64,000 nucleotides of DNA. Origin: JAEZDP01 sp964430855. GTDB taxonomy: Bacteria > Acidobacteriota > Vicinamibacteria > Vicinamibacterales > Vicinamibacteraceae. The position numbers and the translations under genes were made by a program. Below, one piece after another: positions 57,876 through 64,000 of the stretch (position 1 is its first letter; the number at the start of each line of letters is the position of its first letter). The notes beneath the pieces were generated by a model. The model did no database searches, was not told where the DNA came from, and saw only the letters and a program-made list of their open reading frames with translations. Location of the stretch: contig CAYSHC010000006.1 of the NCBI GenBank assembly GCA_964430855.1, forward strand, positions 1-64,000, in the 5' to 3' direction.

Positions 57876-58710
57876 GGGTCGCGACCCTGCGCCCGACGAC
57901 GGTGATGCCGGCGGCGTCGGCGGCGTCGAGCATCGCCTGGCCGTCGACGACGAGCGTCTTGCCGGCATCGAGCGAGATCGCCGCGATACCGGCCTCGACC
58001 AGCACCTTCACGGTGGGCACCCCGACGACGGGCACGTCGAAGCGCATGTCCTGGTTCGGCTTGGCCACCTTGACGACGCACGCGCCGGGGCCGGCGATAC
58101 GGCCGGCGCGCAGGATCGTCTCGTCGGTGCCCTCCATCGCCTCCACCGCGACCACCGCCTTGTCCTTGACGACGATGGTCTGGCCGATGTCGAGGCCGGC
58201 GATGACGTCGGCCATCCGGTACCCGAAGTCGAGCGTCGCCTGGAGCTCGTCGGAGACGGGTGGTCCCGCGAGCAGCCCCTCCCCCGCCATCAGCGGCTTC
58301 AGCAGGGCCGTCGAGTCGACGAGCTCGATGCCGTGACTGCGCAGCACGTCGGCCACGGCCGCGATGAGCGCGTCGGTCGACTTGGCGCGCAGCCGCATCA
58401 GCACCTGCATGAGCGTCCAGTCGGGGCGGATGCCGGAGAACAGCTGGTTGTGCTTCACCTGGCCGGCCATCACGGCCTCCCGGCACCCGCTCTGCTTCAG
58501 CAGCTCGATGCAGCGCCCGAGCTGCCCGAGCGACACCCAGTGCAGCTCCGCGCCGTGCCGCGAGGCAAGCGCCTCGAGATCGGGCCCGGCTTCTTCCTTG
58601 ACGGCCACGACGGTCACCCGCCGGCCGAGCGACCGCGCAGCCTCGAGCACCAGCAGCGGGAAGCGGCCGTTGCCGGCGATCACCCCGAGCGGAGCGGCCG
58701 CGTCACTCAT
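57868..58710 (-). CDS. lpxI: UDP-2,3-diacylglucosamine pyrophosphatase LpxI
   Basis: LpxI cleaves UDP-2,3-diacylglucosamine to lipid X plus UMP, replacing LpxH. The 280 residues have GVIAGNGRFPLLVLEAARSLG at the N-terminus (read in parts), LGQLGRCIELLKQSG, MAGQVKHNQLFSGIRPD and the C-terminal domain DIGQTIVVKDKAVVAVEAME, GTDETILRAG and VPVVGVPTVKVLVEAG. These are the DUF1009/LpxI hallmarks. It is tightly packed between the fabZ-lpxA fusion and the Gfo/Idh gene, with 8-base overlaps on both sides. Confidence 0.94.
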   Translation of the reverse strand: MSDAAAPLGVIAGNGRFPLLVLEAARSLGRRVTVVAVKEEAGPDLEALASRHGAELHWVSLGQLGRCIELLKQSGCREAVMAGQVKHNQLFSGIRPDWTLMQVLMRLRAKSTDALIAAVADVLRSHGIELVDSTALLKPLMAGEGLLAGPPVSDELQATLDFGYRMADVIAGLDIGQTIVVKDKAVVAVEAMEGTDETILRAGRIAGPGACVVKVAKPNQDMRFDVPVVGVPTVKVLVEAGIAAISLDAGKTLVVDGQAMLDAADAAGITVVGRRVATHG

Positions 58711-59956
58711 CGGACGAAACGTCCTCGGTGCGGCGCGCGGCCCGGCGCAGGATCACGCCACGGCGCGAGGCGCGAATGAAGTCGACCAGGTATTGCACCT
58801 CGTCGCAGCGCAGGCTCGGATCGCTCTCGATCTGCGCCAGCGCGCGGCTGGTGTTCAGCTTCGACAGCAGCAGGTACCGATAGGCCTGCCGCAGCTTCGA
58901 CACCACCTCGGGCGTGAAGCCGCGCCGCACGAGCCCGATCGTGTTGAGGCCATAGTTGCGCGCGCGGTTGCCCACGGTGCGGGCGTACGGCAGCGCGTCC
59001 TTCGTGACGACCGAGTAGCCGCCGATGAAGGCGTGCCGCCCGATCCGGCAGAACTGGTGTACCCCCGAGAACGCGCTGATCGTCGCGTAGTCCTCGACGG
59101 TCACGTGCCCGCCGAGCGTGGCGCCGTTGCCGAAGATGGTGTGGTTGCCCACCTGGCAGTCGTGCGCGACGTGCGAATAGGCCATGAACAGGTTGTGGTT
59201 GCCGATGCGCGTCACGCCGCCGCCACCGGCCGTGCCGCGATGGATCGTCACGAACTCGCGGAACACGTTGCTGGTGCCGATCTCGAGGCGCGACGGCTCG
59301 CCCCTGAACTTGGTGTCCTGCGGGATCAGGCCGATCGACGCGCACGGGAAGATGACCGTGTCGGCGCCGATCGTCGTGTGGCCGTCGATGACCGCGCCGG
59401 CGCCGATGCGGCAGCGCGGCCCGATGCGCACATCCGGCCCGATGACGGCGCCCGGTCCCACGTGCGTGCCCTGGCCGATGCGCGCGCCGAAGGCGACGAT
59501 GGCCGTCGGGTGGATGTCGGGCTTCTGGTCGTCGACGGCGAGGATGATGCGGCCCTCGGCGACGACGTGCTCGCCGACGTAGGCGACGCTGCGCACCCAC
59601 GCGATCGGCCCGCGCCGCTTCTCGAGCCGCACCTCGAGGCGGACCTGGTCGCCGGGCACCACCTGCCGGCGGAACTTCGCGCCGCGCACCGCGCGCATCG
59701 AGGTGCGGGCCGGCAGGACGTCGCCCTCGCGCTGGAGCAGCAGGATGCTCGCCGCCTGCGCGAGCGTCTCGATCATGACGACGCCCGGCATGACCGGCGC
59801 GCCAGGGAAGTGTCCCTGGAAGTAGTCCTCGTTGACCGTGACGTTCTTGATCGCCACAACGCGCTCGCCCGGGACGATCTCGGTGACCGCGTCGACCAGG
59901 AGCGTGGGATAGCGGTGGCAGAGGCGGTCGACGACTTCTGGGATGTTGATGGACAC
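58703..59956 (-). CDS. FabZ-LpxA fusion: 3-hydroxyacyl-ACP dehydratase / UDP-GlcNAc acyltransferase
   Basis: A single 417-residue reading frame joins two enzymes. Residues 1-about 145 are FabZ (LCHRYPTLLVDAVTEIVPGE, the catalytic His in QGHFPGAPVMPGVVMIETLA). From about 148 the LpxA begins with DIHPTAIVAFGARIGQGTHV and continues through hexapeptide repeats, SIGLIPQDTKFRGEPSRLEI, REFVTIHRGTAGGGGVTRIG and NLFMAYSHVAHDCQVGNH, to GLNTIGLVRRGF and a helical tail. Both sets of catalytic residues are present, including the LpxA His in AYSHVAHDC. The junction has essentially no linker. FabZ and LpxA act on 3-hydroxyacyl-ACP, so the fusion ties fatty acid elongation and lipid A acylation together. GTG 59956 is the preferred start; a TTG at 59980 is an alternative. 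Confidence 0.9.
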   Translation of the reverse strand: MSINIPEVVDRLCHRYPTLLVDAVTEIVPGERVVAIKNVTVNEDYFQGHFPGAPVMPGVVMIETLAQAASILLLQREGDVLPARTSMRAVRGAKFRRQVVPGDQVRLEVRLEKRRGPIAWVRSVAYVGEHVVAEGRIILAVDDQKPDIHPTAIVAFGARIGQGTHVGPGAVIGPDVRIGPRCRIGAGAVIDGHTTIGADTVIFPCASIGLIPQDTKFRGEPSRLEIGTSNVFREFVTIHRGTAGGGGVTRIGNHNLFMAYSHVAHDCQVGNHTIFGNGATLGGHVTVEDYATISAFSGVHQFCRIGRHAFIGGYSVVTKDALPYARTVGNRARNYGLNTIGLVRRGFTPEVVSKLRQAYRYLLLSKLNTSRALAQIESDPSLRCDEVQYLVDFIRASRRGVILRRAARRTEDVSSDE

Positions 59957-59985
59957 GGGGGGCTCGGCAGTCGTGATCAAGGCAC

Positions 59986-60017
59986 GGCGCCGGGTGCCGG
60001 CGGGGCACCCCGGCGCC
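59986..60017. repeat. Large inverted repeat in the skp to fabZ-lpxA gap
   Basis: GGCGCCGGGTGCC (59986-59998) and GGCACCCCGGCGCC (60004-60017) form a 13-bp stem with one bulge and a 5-nt loop. It lies in the 100-bp gap, 30 bases upstream of the fabZ-lpxA start. It could be a partial terminator, an attenuator or an RNA-processing site. Confidence 0.6.
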
Positions 60018-60056
60018 ACACTGGGCTCTCGGCGGGCTTGCTGGCCGAGGACGCCG

Positions 60057-60683
60057 CTACTGGCCGGCGGGCGGCGTGCTGCTGCCGCTGGCCGAGTCGA
60101 GCGCGGCGATCACGTCGGCGGTGACATTGAGGCCGGGGTCGACGTAGACGACACCCGAATCGGCGATGCTGAAGATGAAGTGCAGGCCCTTGGCGTTGGC
60201 CACCTGCGCGATCACCGGCAGCAGCTTCTGCTGGAACTCGAACTGCAGCTCCTGCGTGAACTCGTTGACCTCCTGCTGCGCGTCCTGCGTGGCCCGCTGA
60301 AGGTCGATCTGCATGCGCTCGATCTCCTTGGCCTGCTGCGCGCGCGCGGAGTCGCTGAGCAGCGCGCCGCCCTGCTCGAGCTTCTGCTGCGCCGCCTGCA
60401 TGGCCTTCTGCCGGCTCTCGAGGTCGGCCTGAATCTTGGCCTGCAGCTGCTTGATGCGCTCGCCGGCCGCCTGCCCTTCCTTCGACTGGGAGGCGATCTG
60501 GTTCAGGTCGACGTAGGCGATCTTGGCGCCCTCGGGGAACGGCCGCGGGGCCTGCGCCTGCGGCTGCGGGGCCGGTGCGGCCTGCTGGGCGGCCGCCGTG
60601 GCAGGGGCGGCAGACTGCTGCGCGAATGCCGGCCCGGCTGCCAGCGCGCAGCTGAGTACTACCAGGACGAATGCGGACTTCAT
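60057..60683 (-). CDS. OmpH/Skp-family periplasmic chaperone
   Basis: Skp trimers hold unfolded outer-membrane proteins on their way to BamA. The 208-residue protein has a cleavable signal (MKSAFVLVVLSCALAAGPAFA), a Gln/Ala/Pro-rich stretch, KIAYVDLNQIASQSKEGQAA and a long coiled-coil (about 75-150; IKQLQAKIQADLESRQKAMQ, QKLEQGGALLSD, EIERMQIDLQR) with the C-terminal LLPVIAQVANAKGLHFIF. ATG 60683 is preferred over ATG 60689 because AAAGGA is correctly spaced only for it. It follows bamA by 111 bp, the standard bamA-skp order. Confidence 0.92.
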   Translation of the reverse strand: MKSAFVLVVLSCALAAGPAFAQQSAAPATAAAQQAAPAPQPQAQAPRPFPEGAKIAYVDLNQIASQSKEGQAAGERIKQLQAKIQADLESRQKAMQAAQQKLEQGGALLSDSARAQQAKEIERMQIDLQRATQDAQQEVNEFTQELQFEFQQKLLPVIAQVANAKGLHFIFSIADSGVVYVDPGLNVTADVIAALDSASGSSTPPAGQ

Positions 60684-60794
60684 GGACATGTTCCTTTCAC
60701 GCTCGTTGTCGTCGCGGCGGCCGCCTCGGGCCGTCGTCATTGAACCACACCACCACCTGCCGGCCGGACACCCGTCCGCGCCAGGCTGCCAGCC

Positions 60795-63509
60795 TCAGAA
60801 TGTCGAACCCACGGCAAAGCGGAACTGGAACTTCCGGGCCGGCGTGTAGTCGTTGTTCAGCACGCCCTCCCGCTGCGGGTTCATCGCGAAGATGAGTCGG
60901 AACGGCACGTTCAGCACCGGCATGAAGAACCGGACCTCGGCGCCCGTCGACGTCTTGAACTGATCCCACGCGAAGCGCTCGCCCTCGTCGCGCACCTGCC
61001 CGGCGTCGTAGAAGAACACCAGCCGGACGGGCCCCGCAATCGAGATCAGGTACTCCGCGTTGAAGAGCAGGCTCTTGTTGCCGCCGAGCACGATGCCGTT
61101 CTCGGCGCGCGGGCCGATGCTGCGGATGTCGTAGCCGCGGACGCTGTATTCGCCGCCCTGGAAGAGCCGCTCGAAGATCGGCAGCGCGATGCTGTTGCCG
61201 TAGGGCCGGATGTACTCGACCTCCCCGCGCACGCCGATCGAGGTGCGCCGGGTCTGCTGCCAGAACTTGACCGCCTCGACCCGCGGCTTGAGGAACTTCG
61301 TGTTGCCGCCCAGCCCGGCGACGTCCATCGACAGCGTCAGCCGCTTGCCGGTGTTCGGGAAGATCGGGTTGTCCACCGTGTTGTGGACGATGCTCGGCAC
61401 GATCTTGCTGACGGTGCGCGAGCCGACGCTGCGGCAGTCGAGGCCGCCGTCGGGCTGTTCCTCCGTGGGCGGCGTCGGCGTGCACTGCAGCAGCAGCGAG
61501 TCACGCAGGTACGGGTTGCCGACGTAGCGCGGGTCGGTGAACAGCTCGTCGAGGTCGCTGATGGTGACCTTCTCGTAGCTGTACTGCATGTACGACCGCG
61601 TGAAGTTGCCGGTGCGGAAGCCCCAGACGGTGTTGCCGCCGATCGACTCCTGCGTGAACGCGCCGATGTAGCGGATCTGGCGCTTGAAGACGTCGATGCC
61701 AGCCGTGATCGGCCTGTCGAACAGGTACGGCTCGCTGAACGAGATCTGGTAGAACTGCGTGCGCGAGCCCGCCGCCAGCGAGAAGGCGAGCGTCTCGCCG
61801 CGGCCCATGAAGTTGGACGTCGCGAAGGCCAGCTGGCCGAAGAAGCCCTCGAACTGCGAGACGCCGGCGCCGAAGGTGAGCTGGTTGCGGTTCTGCTCCT
61901 GAAGCTCCAGCGTCACGTCCACCTTGTTCTTCTCGCCGGGCGTCTTCTGGACGTCGATGCCCTCCTGCCCTTCCTCGAGCTGCTTGAAGTAGCCCAGCTG
62001 GTTCAGGCGACGCACGCTGAACTTCAACGCCTCGGTGTTGAAGACGCCGTTCTCGAGCAGGTTCATCTCGCGGCGGATGACGTGGTCGCGCGTCGTCGTG
62101 TTGCCGACGAAGGTGATCTTGTTGACGAAGTACTGCTCGCCTTCCTGGAGGCGCATCGTCACGTCGACGACAGGCGGCCCGTTGGGCTCGGCGCCGTCCG
62201 GCAGCATCTGGTCGGGGTTCTCGGGGTCGATGAGGTCGAGCGGCTTCAGGTCGGGATAGCCCGTGAACTCCCAGTAGCCGCCGGTGCCGTACAGCTCCTT
62301 GGCCTTCTCGAAACCCTTGCGGATCTTCTTCTCCGAGTAGTACTCGCCCGGCTTCAGCTTGAAGATGTCGGCGAGGACCTCGTCGTTGACGACCGTGTTG
62401 CCCTCGAACTCGAACTTGCCGACGCGGTACCGGCGGCCCTCCGTCACCGGAATGCGCAGCTCGACCCAGCGGTCCTTGCCGTCGTCGCTCGTCTCGAGCG
62501 TGCGGATCTCGGGCTGACCGACACGCGCCGTGATGTAGCCGTTCTCGCGGTACAGCGCACGAACGTTCTCGGCGTCGTCGTCGAAGCTCGCCTCCTTGTA
62601 CGTGCCGCCGCCCGTGATGAAGCCGAACAGGCCGCGGGCCTTGTTCTCCTTCATCCGCCGGCGCAGCTTGCGGTCGCTGAAGGCCTGGTTGCCGATGAAC
62701 TCGATGTTGCGGATGCGGACCTTCGGCCCGTCGTCGATGCGGAAGGTGAGGTTGACGAGCTTTGGTCCGCCGGCCACCGGCGTGAGCTCGTGCCTGACCG
62801 TCGCGTCGAGGTACCCCTCCTCGGCCAGCATGTCCCGGATCACGCCTTCCACGCGGCGGATCTGCCCGGGGTCGATGAACGAGTCGAGGCGGATGACGCT
62901 GTTGATCTCGCGGAGCTTCTCGTCGATCTTCGTCGAGTCGAGCTTCTTGCTCCCGTCATACTGAACCACCTTGACCCGCTGCCGCTCCTCCATCCGGATG
63001 CGGACGTACTTGCCGATGACCCCGTTGGGATAGGTGGTGTCGATGACCTCGATGGCCAGGTCGTCGAGGAAGTTGGTGGCCCAGAGGCGACGGAAGTCCT
63101 CGCGCAGCTGATCCTCGGTTTCCTGGTTCCAGGGCACCCAGGCGTTCTGCGACGGCCGGCTGCCGCGCGTGCGGATGTAATACAGGTAGGTCTCGAAGTC
63201 GATCGACGAGGCGTTGCCCTGGGTCGGCAGGCAGAGCTCAACGGCCCGCAGGACGGGACCGGAGCCTGCCGGCGGCTGCGCGTCGGCGCTGGCCGGCTGG
63301 ATGGGCTGGCAGCCCTCGGCGTCGAGGACGCTCCGGACGGGCAGTTCCGCCTGCGGTGTCGCGGGCTGGTCGGTGCCGTCGAGCGGAGGTGCCGTCGGGG
63401 CGGGCGCCTGCCCTTCGAGAGGCGCCTGCGCCGACACGACCGCCGGCATGCTCAGCAGCAGGGACGCCAACACGACCCGGAGGCCGCCCTTCGTGATCGC
63501 TCTCGTCAT
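60795..63509 (-). CDS. bamA: Outer-membrane protein assembly factor BamA
   Basis: BamA folds and inserts beta-barrel proteins in the outer membrane. The 904 residues have a signal peptide (about 1-28, VVLASLLLSMPAVVSA), a Pro-rich segment, and about five POTRA domains (about 90-545; VRIRNIEFIGNQAFSDRKLR and VNKITFVGNTTTRDHVIRRE are typical). The C-terminal 16-stranded Bac_surface_Ag barrel has the lid motif SVRGYDIRSIG and the terminal aromatic signal (FRFAVGSTF). The N-terminal extension before POTRA 1 includes three Cys that may form disulfides. It starts a minus-strand run of at least thirteen genes. Confidence 0.95.
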   Translation of the reverse strand: MTRAITKGGLRVVLASLLLSMPAVVSAQAPLEGQAPAPTAPPLDGTDQPATPQAELPVRSVLDAEGCQPIQPASADAQPPAGSGPVLRAVELCLPTQGNASSIDFETYLYYIRTRGSRPSQNAWVPWNQETEDQLREDFRRLWATNFLDDLAIEVIDTTYPNGVIGKYVRIRMEERQRVKVVQYDGSKKLDSTKIDEKLREINSVIRLDSFIDPGQIRRVEGVIRDMLAEEGYLDATVRHELTPVAGGPKLVNLTFRIDDGPKVRIRNIEFIGNQAFSDRKLRRRMKENKARGLFGFITGGGTYKEASFDDDAENVRALYRENGYITARVGQPEIRTLETSDDGKDRWVELRIPVTEGRRYRVGKFEFEGNTVVNDEVLADIFKLKPGEYYSEKKIRKGFEKAKELYGTGGYWEFTGYPDLKPLDLIDPENPDQMLPDGAEPNGPPVVDVTMRLQEGEQYFVNKITFVGNTTTRDHVIRREMNLLENGVFNTEALKFSVRRLNQLGYFKQLEEGQEGIDVQKTPGEKNKVDVTLELQEQNRNQLTFGAGVSQFEGFFGQLAFATSNFMGRGETLAFSLAAGSRTQFYQISFSEPYLFDRPITAGIDVFKRQIRYIGAFTQESIGGNTVWGFRTGNFTRSYMQYSYEKVTISDLDELFTDPRYVGNPYLRDSLLLQCTPTPPTEEQPDGGLDCRSVGSRTVSKIVPSIVHNTVDNPIFPNTGKRLTLSMDVAGLGGNTKFLKPRVEAVKFWQQTRRTSIGVRGEVEYIRPYGNSIALPIFERLFQGGEYSVRGYDIRSIGPRAENGIVLGGNKSLLFNAEYLISIAGPVRLVFFYDAGQVRDEGERFAWDQFKTSTGAEVRFFMPVLNVPFRLIFAMNPQREGVLNNDYTPARKFQFRFAVGSTF

Positions 63510-63676
63510 CAGCAGCAACAGTTCACCCGCGGCCGCAACCGCCAGAGTCGGCGGCGCTGCCCGGCACACGGCGGCAGTCCTCCACCCAGATGGCACCCAT
63601 TGGGGGAAGCCAAGCCGACAGTTTACTGGACATCAGACGGAAAGCGAAAGGGGAAGGACGGGACGCAGCGAGCAGG

Positions 63677-63700
63677 TAGGGACGGCCCTCCGGGCCGTCC
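63677..63700 (+). repeat. Palindromic repeat, copy 3
   Basis: TAG-GGACGGCCC-TCC-GGGCCGTCC, a perfect 9-bp stem with 3-nt loop (63680-63700). The flanking TTCTCCATTC resembles the flank of the copy at 8978. It faces copy 4 in opposite orientation 117 bases away. Confidence 0.8.
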
Positions 63701-63771
63701 TTCTCCATTCACCTGTGAAGATCGCACTGCAAGGATCGCAGTTCGCCCCCTGGTTGGACGGACGGTCTGCG

Positions 63772-63840
63772 GGGGCGGACGGCCCGGGAGGGGGCGGACG
63801 GCCCGGAAAGGGGGGCGGACGGCCCGGAGGGCCGTCCCTA
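63772..63840 (-). repeat. Palindromic repeat, copy 4, with three tandem half-copies
   Basis: GGGGCGGACGGCCCGG occurs at 63772, 63791 and 63812 (19 and 21 bp apart). The last copy runs into a full palindrome, GGACGGCCC-GGA-GGGCCGTCC (63817-63837), followed by CTA. On the minus strand this reads TAG-GGACGG, one base after the stop codon of the Clp ATPase. Confidence 0.75.
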
Positions 63841-63841
63841 C

Positions 63842-64000
63842 CTAGACTGTGACGAGCTGGTGTCCGGGCTGCGCGGTGCCGGCCGGACGATAATGCAGCT
63901 GGCCGTCTTCCATGTACACCTCGAACCGGCCGCCCTCCGTGAGCCGCCCGCGGATGAGCTCTTCGCTCAGCGGGTCCTCGATGTACTTCTGGAGCGCCCG
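63842..64000 (-). CDS. Clp-family AAA+ ATPase, C-terminal end (runs off window)
   Basis: The last 52 codons and stop of a ClpB/ClpC-type protein enter the window. The segment reads RALQKYIEDPLSEELIRGR, matching the C-terminal D2-small domain signature (QRxIEDPLAExLLxG) of class I Clp ATPases, and then FEVYMEDGQLHYRP near the end. Whether it is the disaggregase ClpB or the protease-linked ClpC cannot be told from this fragment. The stop TAG is at 63842-63844, directly followed by a palindromic repeat. Confidence 0.8.
   Translation of the reverse strand, partial: RALQKYIEDPLSEELIRGRLTEGGRFEVYMEDGQLHYRPAGTAQPGHQLVTV

Larger units (their letters stand above)
63510..63841. other. 332-bp intergenic region between bamA and the Clp ATPase gene
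   Basis: There is no gene here. It holds a possible bamA promoter (TTCGCT, 17 bp, TAAACT around 63620-63648 on the minus strand), two palindromic repeat copies facing each other, and three 16-bp direct repeats. The remaining sequence 63701-63771 shows nothing recognised. Confidence 0.6.

Noticed and set aside
1..64000. tRNA, rRNA, tmRNA or riboswitch genes
   Set aside because: No cloverleaf, CCA end, conserved rRNA block or known riboswitch motif was seen in the intergenic stretches, all of which are short except 63510-63841.

Overview
The window is a very GC-rich, densely packed chromosomal segment of a Gram-negative, diderm bacterium with no sign of plasmid, phage or integrated-island sequence. 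The gene content fits an Acidobacteriota genome, most likely the Vicinamibacteria (subgroup 6). The markers are an LpxI-type lipid A pathway, BamA/Skp/LptE, menaquinone made by the futalosine route, a bacillithiol-type BshC, an ETF:menaquinone-type Fe-S oxidoreductase, a PVC-type haem-binding CxxCH protein and a CIRCE/HrcA heat-shock circuit. That placement is an inference from gene content, not from a marker-gene tree. Many genes overlap by 4 bases (ATGA or GTGA), which indicates translationally coupled operons.

Layout, left part. 1-2762 (-): the start of carA behind a PEGA-domain pseudokinase. 2951-10574 (+): bshC, a class A penicillin-binding protein, a parvulin lipoprotein, xdhC and an adenosine-type amidohydrolase. 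10628-14388 (+): a CIRCE-controlled hrcA-grpE-dnaJ-prmA group (no dnaK here), meeting rsmE on the other strand. 15192-18160 (+): a Ser/Thr kinase with a zinc ribbon, pilT and recX. 18199-24338: a secreted CBM9-like protein, alaS, a lytic transglycosylase, a TerB-like protein, a small membrane protein, an S4 protein and rpsT. 24316-28491 (-): leuS-lptE-holA. 28582-34865 (+): a secreted GH2 glycosidase and a giant VCBS/PVC-dehydrogenase/HEAT/cytochrome protein. 34881-40709: deacetylase, DUF374 acyltransferase, Fe-S oxidoreductase and etfBA (-), with msrB (+) embedded.

Right part, almost all on the minus strand. 45807-40829: DUF177-rpmF-plsX-fabD-fabG-acpP-fabF, a phospholipid/fatty-acid operon without fabH. 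50425-45890: tonB-like, miaA, hfq, deoB, dgt. 63509-50488: one long run, bamA, skp, a fabZ-lpxA fusion, lpxI, a Gfo/Idh oxidoreductase, a radical-SAM-less MqnE relative, mqnA, mqnC, an aminofutalosine-deaminase-like amidohydrolase, mqnP-like ubiA, ubiX and ubiE/menG. It joins outer-membrane assembly, lipid A and menaquinone synthesis. The window closes inside the C-terminus of a Clp ATPase.

The most unusual items are: the MqnE relative that has lost its CxxxCxxC iron-sulfur cassette but remains inside the futalosine operon; a family of palindromes (TAG-GGACGGCCC-TCC-GGGCCGTCC) sitting on gene stop codons, with compensatory changes and local amplification into tandem arrays; paired 14-mers GGGGTCAGGTCTCG at an identical 28-bp spacing at two loci; a single-ORF FabZ-LpxA fusion; a CIRCE that touches the hrcA start codon; and several genes whose -10 hexamer lies only 6-8 nt from the start codon, suggesting leaderless mRNAs. 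No tRNA, rRNA, CRISPR array, transposase or prophage gene was recognised.
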